A stretch of DNA of 64,000 nt from a virus. Shown here in pieces: positions 13,930-25,600 of the stretch. Position 1 is the first letter of the stretch; each line of letters begins with the position of its first letter. Both the position numbers and the translations under genes were made by a program. The stretch is from the IMG/VR virus record IMGVR_UViG_3300034121_001409, positions 1 to 64,000 of that record; one strand, written 5' to 3'. The notes beneath the pieces were generated by a model. It was not told the origin of the DNA. It saw nothing but the letters and a program-made list of their open reading frames with translations, and made no database searches.

Positions 13930-15993
13930 TTAAATAGGAAATTTTTTAATTAATGCTTTAATATTAACAGAACCTGTTGTTAAGTCTTGCGGATTTACTT
14001 CACTACCTCCTACATCAAAGTTTATAAACATTTCTAAATCATTAAACCCATTTGTGATATCATAGGTATCTGCAAAACTTGCAACTGTTACTGTTTTGCC
14101 GACTGTACCTAAATAAAGATTGCTACTTACTGTAGCCGACATAACTCCTGCAGAACCATATATAGTATCGAAAACCTCAGTAACATTCTGATAAATTTTA
14201 TCGACGTAGTAGCCGCTTGGAATCCCTTTTAATTCTACTTGAACCAGACTTGTGGCAGCCGCAACGTTAATGTCGTTATAAGTAACTGTACCTAACTCAA
14301 AAATGATTTCATCTTTAGGTTCAGTTATAAGTATTACCATATCATCAATACCACCAAATTCACTGGGAAATTGAACCTTTCTAAAAGTTAACGTTGAACC
14401 TTTTTCAATTATAGTTGGAACGGCTGTAAGTTCTGATACTACTCCATTAAAAGTAACATTTGTAACTTGACATAAACAATGAATAGTTATATCTGCACCA
14501 AGTAAATGTTTTTCCTTAATAATATTAAAAGTAATATTATCAACAGGTGATTGAATACCTTCACCAGCAGAACCTATAGCATTCCAACCATTTTTAACTT
14601 CAACTGTATCATTATCTTCTATAACGGTAAAACTTCCAAGTCCTTGTAAGCTATTAGTGAAATTTACATATTGGTCTGTATAACCTGTAATTGTTTCATT
14701 TACATCCACACTCCCAAAAATACCATCTTCACTTGCATTATATAGAACAACATCATTTAATTCATCTTTAAAAACATAGAAAGTTCTTATTTCAGCAAAA
14801 GTACTTGAACCACTTTCTCTTTGTGTATTTGGCTGTATAAAGTAGCTTTGGTAATGAGTTTGATAAACACCTCCATCAACAAAGTAAAATCTTATTTTAG
14901 GAATGTGAGTTTCAAAATCAAATACATATTCAGGAATATCTTCAGGTATTTTAACTTTAAAAGTGGGATATAGTTCTCTGTCTACATAGAATATTAAAAG
15001 TTTATCTAAATCATCTGCAACAATAGTGTAGTTTTCTTCAATATCTAAATCTGCACTTGTGATAAATTTCTGATTGAAAAATAGCTCATCATCAGAAGGA
15101 ATCATGTTATTACCACCTGTATTAAAAAGTTCCCAAACTGCTGCTCCCTCTGTTGCGTCGGTACAAATGTAAGTTGTGTTATCATCCAAACTCCATAAGC
15201 TACCAACGCTATACCCTTTTGTATCATCATCGTTTACGGTAGGTGTAGTGGTGAAATTATAAAGCGATTGTCTTATTGTATTACCATTACTGCCCATTAC
15301 ATACAACCGCCCAGCTTCCCATTTTAATTCGTAACCAACAGCACATATTTGAGCAATACCATTAGTACCGCCTAATCCTGCATCAATCGTTCCTTTTTTT
15401 AGCATGGAACTATTATCTAATATAATAGCATCGCCATCGGATAAGTTTATATTTTCACCATCTGTTGTATTGCCATTAACAAGAGTTTCTGCTAATGTTT
15501 GTGACCCACCACTGCCACCACCTGATTCCGCAGGAATATTCTCTATAGCATCCTTTATTTGAGCTTCATTTTCCGATACTAAATAATAATTAAAGTTTGA
15601 TGCGTTTTGTGTTTTTGACTCACTGTAAGTGGTTATAAGTGACTTAGAGCCTCTGCTCTCTATTTTGACTATTGTAAAAGGATTTAAGTATGTTAATCTT
15701 ACTTCAGATGTTTTCTCGTTTAGTGCCTCTGTATTTACTGCTAAAAGAGTTCCTAAAACATCTCCTGCTCCGCTTCCACTTGGGGTTATTATCTCTAAAT
15801 TTGTCACGTCTGAGTAACGAATAACGCCACCTTTGCTCTTATTTATACCTTTGGTGTTAATATAAAAAATTAAAACCCCTGATTTAGTTATAGAGCTTTC
15901 TATTAGGTACTCAGGTATAAATACAGTTTTAGGTGCTGAAAGCTGCTTAGAGCCTTCTATTCTGAAATCAAATTTATAAAATCTTAAGCCCAT
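13930..15993 (-). CDS. Tail fibre/baseplate-type structural protein (687 aa)
   Basis: A long, beta-rich, Thr/Asn/Gly-rich protein. It has a polar linker (ESGGGSGGSQ, near 155), a fibre-type block (SVGSLWSLDDNTTYIC then DATEGAAVWEL, around 265-290) and further beta modules to the end (ALIKKFPI). Such blocks are typical of receptor-binding fibres of Bacteroidota phages. A promoter with both boxes lies just upstream (16004-16035), so fibres and lysis genes can be expressed separately from the giant gene operon. Confidence 0.7.
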   Translation of the reverse strand: MGLRFYKFDFRIEGSKQLSAPKTVFIPEYLIESSITKSGVLIFYINTKGINKSKGGVIRYSDVTNLEIITPSGSGAGDVLGTLLAVNTEALNEKTSEVRLTYLNPFTIVKIESRGSKSLITTYSESKTQNASNFNYYLVSENEAQIKDAIENIPAESGGGSGGSQTLAETLVNGNTTDGENINLSDGDAIILDNSSMLKKGTIDAGLGGTNGIAQICAVGYELKWEAGRLYVMGSNGNTIRQSLYNFTTTPTVNDDDTKGYSVGSLWSLDDNTTYICTDATEGAAVWELFNTGGNNMIPSDDELFFNQKFITSADLDIEENYTIVADDLDKLLIFYVDRELYPTFKVKIPEDIPEYVFDFETHIPKIRFYFVDGGVYQTHYQSYFIQPNTQRESGSSTFAEIRTFYVFKDELNDVVLYNASEDGIFGSVDVNETITGYTDQYVNFTNSLQGLGSFTVIEDNDTVEVKNGWNAIGSAGEGIQSPVDNITFNIIKEKHLLGADITIHCLCQVTNVTFNGVVSELTAVPTIIEKGSTLTFRKVQFPSEFGGIDDMVILITEPKDEIIFELGTVTYNDINVAAATSLVQVELKGIPSGYYVDKIYQNVTEVFDTIYGSAGVMSATVSSNLYLGTVGKTVTVASFADTYDITNGFNDLEMFINFDVGGSEVNPQDLTTGSVNIKALIKKFPI

Positions 15994-16003
15994 GTTTTTT
16001 TTT

Positions 16004-16035
16004 CAAAATTAAAACTTTATTGTATACAAAACAAT
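16004..16035 (-). promoter_or_regulatory. Bacteroidota-type promoter ahead of the fibre/lysis operon
   Basis: On the minus strand: ATTG, exactly 20 bp, TAATTTTG. This matches the host-type TTG / TAnnTTTG consensus. The box ends 10 bases before the ATG at 15993, giving a leader of only about 8 A-rich bases. The same ATTG-N20 arrangement occurs ahead of portal, scaffold and the XRE gene. Confidence 0.7.
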
Positions 16036-16048
16036 AACCTGTATTATT

Positions 16049-16690
16049 TTACCTTATAGCACCAAAAAGAAACTTGGCGTTTTTCAACCTTCCGGCTGTT
16101 ACAACACTGCTTCCGGCTCCTTCTAAAAGCTCTCCTACGTTGTCTTTAGCGTAACAAACCTTCAGTCTTCCTGCTCTGTGCTTCTTGTTGATGTCAATAT
16201 CAATATGCTCAACCGGAGATATATTGTACAGGTCTATCATCTTAATCAGGCTGCTTTTTCTTATAGCGTAGCATACCGTAGACCACACGCATTCTTTTTC
16301 TTGCAGAAGATGATTAACGCTGCTTATTATCTTATGGTTTTTTGATGAAGCAAACGCTACCGGAAACACCATATCATACTGCTCCGGTGCAGAAGCCAAC
16401 ATCTCTTCTATTTTTTCTTTTGCATCCGAGTTTGCCTTCATATCATCCTCCATGAATACACACCAATCTGAATCATCACTCATGCTGTTCTGCCACATAA
16501 GCATATGGCTTACCCAACAACCCAACAACCCAAGCCTGTGTGATTTGTTTGTATTCCGGAGTTCTGTTTTATTGTTATTGAGACCATAAAAAACCTTTGG
16601 CTCTATACCGGCTTTATTCAATGTTACCAAAGTCCGTTGGAGCCTGTCCGGTGTTTCTTTCAGTGTGAGTATTGTATAAGATATTTTCAT
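16049..16690 (-). CDS. GT25-like glycosyltransferase
   Basis: 213 aa. It begins MKISYTILTLKETPDRL, followed by LGLLGCWVSHMLMWQNSM (the family's GCxxSH block near 55-70) and CVFMEDDM (the acidic metal/donor-binding motif). These features fit family 25 (LPS beta-galactosyltransferase type) enzymes. There is no membrane anchor. It sits between the giant virion-type gene (with a one-base overlap) and the fibre gene, so glycosylation of a virion protein is a reasonable guess; host glycan modification is the alternative. Confidence 0.75.
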   Translation of the reverse strand: MKISYTILTLKETPDRLQRTLVTLNKAGIEPKVFYGLNNNKTELRNTNKSHRLGLLGCWVSHMLMWQNSMSDDSDWCVFMEDDMKANSDAKEKIEEMLASAPEQYDMVFPVAFASSKNHKIISSVNHLLQEKECVWSTVCYAIRKSSLIKMIDLYNISPVEHIDIDINKKHRAGRLKVCYAKDNVGELLEGAGSSVVTAGRLKNAKFLFGAIR

Positions 16691-19600
16691 TAGTTCTTTA
16701 TTCCAAATTCTTTACCAATATGCTTTATGATTTTATTACGAACCCTATCAACCTCTGCCTGTTTTTGCTCTAAAGTTTTCTTGGAGTTTTTATTGATGTC
16801 AGAAATTCCGGCTCCGTATTTTTTTGTCATTGACTCCCATACCATGTTTGATAATGCGTATTGCAAGTTTGGCTCAGAAGGCACTGATTTGCCATACTTC
16901 TTTTCATACATACTGATAACTTCTTTACGGATACCCTCATCCTTTAAAACTTTCTTAGCTACATCAGTTGATTTTCTCCAAATAGCCTCACTGTTAAGAT
17001 ATAAATTATTAGCCTGTACATAATCCCAATTCTTTTTGGCATCTTCACTCATGTTTACAAATCCGGCTATCATACGCAGGTTGTATAAACCACCCAATCC
17101 TAAGTCTTCTTCTTTGTACATCTGATTACCAAGAACATCAACCTTTGGTGGTCTGCTTCCAAGTTTAGCCATTACACTGTTATTCAAAACAAAGTTTTGG
17201 AATCCTGATAAATACTCAGAAGAACGTCTTTTTGTTTCCTGAGAGTTATCAAATAAGTTGCCTATATATTTATAGTAATTACTATTTGTTGGCAGAACCT
17301 GTGCCGGAGTCATCATCAGAGCAATAACTGCTTCTCTCTTTTTGTAATCATCGTTAGAGTTCAACGCATCCATAACCCTTTGGTATCCCACCATGTATCT
17401 TTGCTCTGCCATCCAATCTAAAGTTCCGGTCATCGCTGCACCGAATCCAACTTTGATTTTATCCTTAGATAATGCTTCAACTAATTCATTGTACTCATCG
17501 CTCTGTGTTGCATCTTTTCCTTTCTGTGCCTTTAGTTGCTGTTTTCTTGCAACCTTATTTGCTATATGACCAACAATAAACAAGTTAATACCAACAGGCA
17601 TATCTCGGTAATTAAATGAATGGTACTCTCCATCATCATCTTTATAAACAATAGATGTTGGATGATATGCGTCTCCTAAATTATCAGCAAGTTTTTTATC
17701 ATACCCACCCCAAATTTTAAATTTGTCATTATTGAACACAATACCCTTATCTTCATCGTCATCGTCATCATTTCCTTTAAACATCATACCCATCAATGTA
17801 GCGGTTAATGCCCATCCAATAGCTTGTCTTGCGAACCTATTGAAATGTTCATCGGAATCATAAACATACTCATCGCCCTGCGCTTTTTTAATCATCCCTT
17901 GTGCTGCAAAATCCATACCCTGAAACCCTAATCCTAAAATTGGATTATAATCTATCGCCATGCCTAATCCATGAGCAGGTATAGTTATTATAGGCATAAC
18001 TGTCATTCCTAAAAATTGACCTGCACTATAGAAAAATATCTGCGCTCTCTCAGATGTTGTTAATGTCGGCTTCTTAAGTATTTCATCTATTTGAGCTTGA
18101 CCAAAGTTTTTTAATTTACTTGAAGCAGAAATCATAATGTATGACAACAATCTATTGCTTCTGTGTAACAACATCGTCTCTGCTCTAAATGCAGCCAATC
18201 TACCCACATCTCCCAACTCCTCATACATTATCTCAGCCTTTCTTTTATTCTTGGTTAAATCACCTACAGTGACTCCGGTTGCTGCTAACGCTGCCATCTC
18301 TGCATCGAATCTATCTTGAACTCTTTTCTTAAACTCCGTTGTATTGCCAATCATCTCATCCAACTTATCCTTAAAGTCTACATCACTATGGTGAACACCT
18401 TGTTCTTTTAATGTTTTTAATGCAACCCTGTACACCTGATTGTGTGCAATCTTATCAGAGAAGAATCCATCCATAGCACCGAGTGAACGAGATGTTATTG
18501 TGTGACCCAACATGATATACTTCAATAAATTTCCAAGACCACCAAAATCCTTTTCAAATAAATGAGAATACAATCCTTTCTGCTGTCTGTATAGTTTTGA
18601 ATTTGTAGGCTCTGAAGATTTGATACTTTCCCATACAGTTTTTAATCTCTTGAAGAACCCATCTGACTCAATAGGATTTCCTTTCAATGATTCTTTTATA
18701 TTTATTCTTCCTTTTGCTGCATCCTGAAATCCCTGAAGCGTTATGCCTTCTAATGATGTTGCTGTAGCAGCAATGATATTTCTAAGCATAGTAGAAACAC
18801 TTCCGAGAATATGCGTATAAAACATCTCCTGTATAGTTGCAAAGAATGCCAAAGATTTTACGCCTTTATTTTTAGTAAGCAATGTGTTAAACTGAGCCAT
18901 TAAAACCTGTTTAACAGCACCCTGTGGTGTTGCCACTATAGCTTTAGCAAGATTCTGCAACTGAGTCATCAGTTGGCTGTTCATATGCGGTATACCCATT
19001 GCATCAAACACAGCAGAATACTTGGCTTTATTCTCCGGTGATAAATTACCAAACTTGAGAACATTATTTACCATTGCTTCTATTGGCGTAGTAGCTGCTG
19101 TAGGAATAATGCCGAGAATCTTCTCCTGTATCTTGCGCTCCTGATTTTTAAACACCTGCTCCGCTTTCTTTTCAACTCTTCTTTTTATATCCTTGAACAA
19201 TGCATCCGATATGGCTTTCGCTTCTGAATGAGTGAGACCTGTCTCTTTTATTATTCGCTGAACAAAATCAATAGCCTCTTTATTTACATCGCCAAAGTGA
19301 GATACTGCCAACTCTTTAATCTTCTCCTGTAATGCCTTTGGATTAGCTGCAAATCTTTCTCTCACAATACGTGATGCTTCACTATCTCTGAATGGTTTTC
19401 CTTTTGCAGAAGCTATGTATTCTTTCAGGTCTCTTTTCTTCTCATACTTTTCAGAGTCAGATAATGAACCATCATTATCAATCTGCTGCTCAACTACTGT
19501 GTATGCGTAATCCCACATACTGTCAGCCAAGTTATTGTTTCTTATTCTCCAAGCGATATCCTGTAGTAAGTTCTTACCATTAGGTTTTCTTGCCTTCTTG

Positions 19601-22600
19601 TTCTCTGATTTGTATTTGTCTATCAGAGCCTGAACCAACTTCTCCTCATTGGATTTTGCTTTTGGTGCAGAAGGATTCTCATGGTTTATAATTGCTTCAG
19701 CTAATCTGTCTTTTGGTGTAGCATCTTTCTTCGCCTCCGGCTCACTAAATTCTTTCGCCACAGTAGCTTCTACTTTAGCTTTGCCTCTGTCAGATAAATT
19801 TTGATACCAATCTGCTTCTCTCATTTTTTCCAATGCAGCAGCAAGACCATCTGCTATCTTTCCTGATATCTCTATTGCCTTAGCTCCTGCCTCTACAATA
19901 TCATCCCAAGATATTATTGCATTCTGAACAATATAGAACTGAATCTCATTTCCATTCTCATCAAATAACTTTGGTGGTTTTTTGCTTTTAAATTTCTTCC
20001 TGAATTTATCAGCCGTCTTCTTGGCTTCCTTCTCGTATGACTTCTTCTCCTTCTCTTTTTTGTCTGCCTTCTGAGAAGCCTCAGAATTGGCTTTTTTTGA
20101 CGTTTTATTTATAGCCGATGAAACATTGCTGTTCTTATCGTTAAACGCATCCTGAGCAGCCGCAGTAGCCTCGTTATTAATTTCTGACACAACCTCATCA
20201 AAGTTCTGCTCTGTAGTCTTGCCATTCTTCTCTGTGGAAGCCATTCTACTCTCCTGCTCTCTTGATACCTTATCAGTTAATCCTGTTAAAATACCTGCCA
20301 TTGGGTCGGTAGTTGCAGCAGCCATCTCAGTTCCTGATATTGTTAATCTTCCACTGTAAGCAGCCAACACTTTGTCTCTTAATTTACTGTTGCCTAAATT
20401 GTTTGCTAAAATCTGAAGCTTGTTTAATATTTTAATAGTCAGAAAACCTACAGGCTTCGCTCTCTCATCTCCTAACCTTGCAACCTCTTGTGCCACATTA
20501 CTTATATTGTCAAGTAAATCATTTACTGCTGCATATAAATCACCACCATTCTGAGCCATAGCTTCATTCACTATATCATTAGCCATCTTGTCTCCTTCCT
20601 CATGACTTACTACATCATTGAATACTTCTAAATCAGAAAACTCTGCAACATTAGCTCTTCTTGTGGTTCTACTTTGTGCTGTATCATTCGTTACCGGAAT
20701 TGTACTCCATCCAATAATATCGTACTTATCCTTTTCATTAACCGGAGGTGGTACATCTTCAAACATAGAGTCAATCTGCTCTTGAGAAAGACCTGCTTTT
20801 GATAGAGTATTCCTGATTGATTTCTCATCTATACCTTTATCCAACTGCAAGTCAACCCATATTTTAAATTTAGGGTCAACTCCTTGTGCAGAAAACTCAA
20901 CCTGCCTCATTTTTTTAAACGGAATACTATTAAGTTTTGCTGCTATTTTTTCAGGCAATCCTTTCTTTAAAATTTCCACTTCTTCTTTAGTTGGAATCTC
21001 ACTATATATACGGATTCTTTCTGCTATCTCGTATGCCTCATCAAATTTAGATTTGGATGATTTAAAGTTTGATATCTCTTCTGCAACAGAAGCTAATTTT
21101 TCTGCATTAAGAATTGCATCTTTCTCAGGATGTGGAATATTTTTAGTAGTAGCAGGTTTGCTTTTAACAGGAGCCATTTCAGGTTTCAAAGGAACGAGCG
21201 CATCTGCTCTTAATGCAGGAAGCTCAATCTTCTCTCCGGCTCTGCTATAATTCCATTCACCGATAGCCATCTCGTATCCATCCTTCTGTGCCAAACGAGC
21301 CATCTCCTTCTTTACCTTCTCATATCTAAACGGAGTGTACTCATCAACCTTCTTCTCTGCTCGTTGCTTATATCCATTAGGGTCTGTGTCCATTGGATAC
21401 ACCTTATCTTTTGGAACAACTACTTCGTATTTTTCACCTCCAACCATTTTTTCTCCATCGGTAGGTTTTGTATAGTAAGAAGCTACACCATACTGCAACC
21501 CCTTCTCATCTCTTGATGTTCTTGTTGAATTGAATTTTCTACTATCAATACCTTTCTGAATTGATTTCTCACTTGCATTGGATACATGGTAGAACACATA
21601 ACTTTTCCCATCTGCTGTTTGTGTAAGATGTGGTTCATAGTATGAATCCTTAATTAAGTTTCCTTGAGCCTGAAACTCTATCTCCTTAATACCCTTGCCC
21701 ATTGGTGCTACAACGGACTGCTTTGCAGACTCACTAAACTCCAAAGGCTTTTCGCCCTTTAATGTTTTTTTAGCGTTTAAAACCTCATACTTTTCTATGT
21801 ACTTTTGCTTTATATCACTTGTCATTAAATCATAAGCATTAATCTTCTTATCCGGAACGCCAACAACTTCTCCAAGTACGTCATAAGTGTATGTGCTATG
21901 CTTAGATTTACCACCAATGCCTGTGCTTTTTAAGACTATCATTATATCATTTAACCGGAAGTCGTTATCAGATAAAAACCCATCTCTAAGATTATTAATA
22001 TCTAATCCAAACCCCATCTGCCTTAGTAAATCAGCCTCCGGTGTAGTAAGTTTAGATTTTTCTATTAAGTGCAGAAGTATTAATTTTCTTTTTGAGTTAT
22101 CAGTTATAAATTCTCTAAAAGTGGTTGTGTTTTCAAAAATAAACTTTATATGACCCTTTGTGTATGACGAGTGTTTCTTAGGTTTACCATCTTTATCTAA
22201 ATCTTTCTTAGGGTCTTTTGCTTCTACATCTTTATTAAAATCAAGCCATGCATTTTTTAATTTATCAAAAGTAGATTTTCCTTTCAACTTTATTACTTCT
22301 TCATTTACTCCACCCTTGCCTGATTTGATAGTTAGCTCTTTTTTATTCCCTACTAATGCGTCTAATCTGTCATTAAACAACTCAGCGACTTGTTTATTAA
22401 ACAATTTACTATCAGATGGGCTTCCACTTATGATGAAAATATAATCCGAACCTTCTAATAACTTATTTAATTCCTTTAATTCAAGCCCTGATGCCCATAT
22501 AATTCCATTTTCTCTATTCTCAGGGTCTAATGCAAAACTTAATCCGGCATCTAAATAATGCTCACCATTCTTCACTTCATCGAAATACATTCCTCTTCCA

Positions 22601-25600
22601 AGTTGGTCTCCTACCCAAAAGAATACTTTCTGTTTATTTTCAGAAATTTCCTTTAACAAGGATTCAATATCTATGATATCTTCAGGTTTTACAAAAGACA
22701 ACTTATGACCCTCTTTTTTCACAACAACAGGAGTTGCTTTTTTTTCTTCCGAAGGAACCATAATATCAACAGGTGGAATTAAATTAAATTCTACATCCTG
22801 ATTAAATAAATCTTCAGGAGACTCAGCCATCATATCAATCCTATTACTCTCAGGGTCAAACGTTGTATTCGTTCCGTCTGCAAGTTTTATTTGGTTTGGC
22901 TCAAATACAACAAAGATATTACTTGATGGTGTTCTTAATACAGCAGAAGGGTCTAATGGGTCAATAAAATTATTAAACTGAATACCTTTGTTATCTTGCT
23001 TTCCTTCTTCAATCAAATCATCTACATAAGTATCGTTATCTAAATATGATTGTCCATCCATTTCTACAATGGTAGGGTTTCTTTCATTTAAGAACATCGG
23101 CAATATTTTATTACCGTATGTTTTTGCAACCTTTGGATTTGTTGTGAAATAAAAACCTTGATACCCGAATACTCTATTTTTAAACTCTGTAAAGTTTTCA
23201 TTCGTTCCATGATACACAACCAACGGTTCACCGTTTTCATCTACAACCTTACTTGCTTCTTTTGAAGTAATATTAGTAGTTGAAAGTTCCATGTATTTAT
23301 ATCCATTGTCATCTTCTGTAACTTTAAATCCAAATTTTGAAAAAAATACATCAGAGCCATTTCCTGTTTGTAGTCTTACTGTTGGTATATTAGATTCTTT
23401 TGCATCGTTAATTATTTTATTAATCAACTTTTTTCCATCACCCTTCTTCTTTGATTCAATATATCCTATTGACCAACTTTTATTATTCTTAGTTACATCT
23501 GCATAGCTATCTCCTAATGTGTATAAATCTTCTGTCCTGTCATTTAATTTCTCGCTTTCTATTTTTATGTCTTTAAATGCAGATACCGATTCCCAATCAC
23601 CAAACCAATTTTTAAACGCTTCTGTGCGTACAATACGCCACTGTGTTTCATCCAAGTTTGATTTCTTCCCATTAGGCGCAAGAAGGTTCCCTTCTTTATC
23701 TCTTACCAACTCAATACCTTTTGCCTGAAGATTCGCTTCCTGCATCACATTATCCACCTTGCTCTCCGGCATAAACTCACCCTTTCTTGCACTACCAAGA
23801 GTAGCAGAAACTAAATCAGCCATATTTAGCTTCATAATCTGCTCAGGTGTTAAACCCTTCAGTGATATACCAAACTTGTCAGCTATCCATCGTATTGCAG
23901 AAACTAAGGACTCTTTTAATTTCGCATAGAAATCAGGATTCAATTGCTCACTTCCGGCTCTTCCAACCATTGTTGTAATAGCCTCATCCATCATCCTTTT
24001 ATCGCTATACCCTTTGTAAGCAGGATTGTTTTTTACTTCATCCAAGAAGCCACCTTCTTTTGCTAATTGCTCTAATCTTTCTACAGCAGCCTTTGCCTGT
24101 GCATCGCCTTCCTGAGCCGCCATCTTCATCATATCAAGGAATGGATGGAAATGCTCATGTACTAAGCTCTCAGCGTTTAAAGTCTCTGAGTTGATATAAA
24201 TACTACCATCAGGGAAAACAGCTCCGTAAATGACTCCTTTTGGGGTTTGTATGTTTTTCGGATTACCAAACTCCTTCATCTTCTTATCGAAGGTCTCTCG
24301 GTCTGTAAATACCTTTCTTCCTTTGAATGCTTTGAAGCTACTCATAACTTCAACTAACCGATAGAACACATCTCTTGGTAAGATTTTAGAATTAGGTTTT
24401 TTACCTTCTAATGTTTCAGGTTTTTTTATTCCAACAAAATCCAACAGGTCATCTAACAGTGCATCTACTGTAGATTCTTTCTTTGGCTCCGGCTTAGGTT
24501 CCGGCTTTTTCTCAACCTTCATTGGCTCAGAAGGAATCAATGAAGCCTGTGGCTCTATTTGTTCTGATTTTAATTTGGCAGACTCCACAGCACCGTCATA
24601 ATCCTCTGTATACTCCCCTTGATATTTATCATACTTCTCAAACGTACCTGTTCTTTTTTCTATATCTTCCCTGCTTCCACCATCCCAATACATAACAACA
24701 ACATCCGGCTTGTCTTTTAATATTGAATTTTCCCAACCTTCTTCTGCCATGCTTTCATCAAACTTAATTCTTGCTATTGGCTTAAATCCAAATTTAGCAT
24801 AATAGGGTGGAAGGTATGTGTCGTAAGCATCTGTGTATCTCGCTCCAAGTTTTATAGCCATATTCAACAAAGGAGCCAATGTGTTCTGACCTTTAGGAAT
24901 ACTACTATGAGCAAATCCGCTTCCGCAATTTCCATCTGCTTCAACCATTATACCACTAAGACCATCTTTTGATACCAATAAATGCCCACCTTTTGCAATA
25001 ATGTCTGCATATTCTTTTACTGACTTAACATACACCTGTATTCCATCTTCACCTCTGCTTTCTTTTGCAGAACTTATTGCTTCATGAAATGCTTCAGCAT
25101 CATCAATCTCATACATTTCCTTGCCATCTAAAACAAATTTATTTACAGGCTTTACTTCTTTGCCGTTTATAGTAACAACATCTCCGTAACTATTATCCAT
25201 CGCCCAATCCGGAAGGAATCCTATTTTCTGCTCTGCAAATGGTCTTTTACTTGGCTCAAGATAACCTTCGTCACCCTTCTTTTTTATAGAGCCATCTTTA
25301 TTGCGCATATGATTGCCAAAGTTAACCCAAGAGTTCTGACCTCTTGTTGTTATAGTAAGGGCTTTCTGTGCCAATGGAGTGAACATACTCATATGCACCC
25401 TCCATGCATTCTCCTCTCCAATTGCACCAAACGCATTACCATATTCTGCATGACCAAATAAATCATGTACAGCTCTTATGAGTTCTACATTTGTCATTGG
25501 ATTGCCATTGATATCTTTATATCCGCTATCCTGTAGACCTATATTGCCTTCATCAAATTCCCTCGTTGTTCCAAATGATTCAGAAGATGGGTCAACCAAT

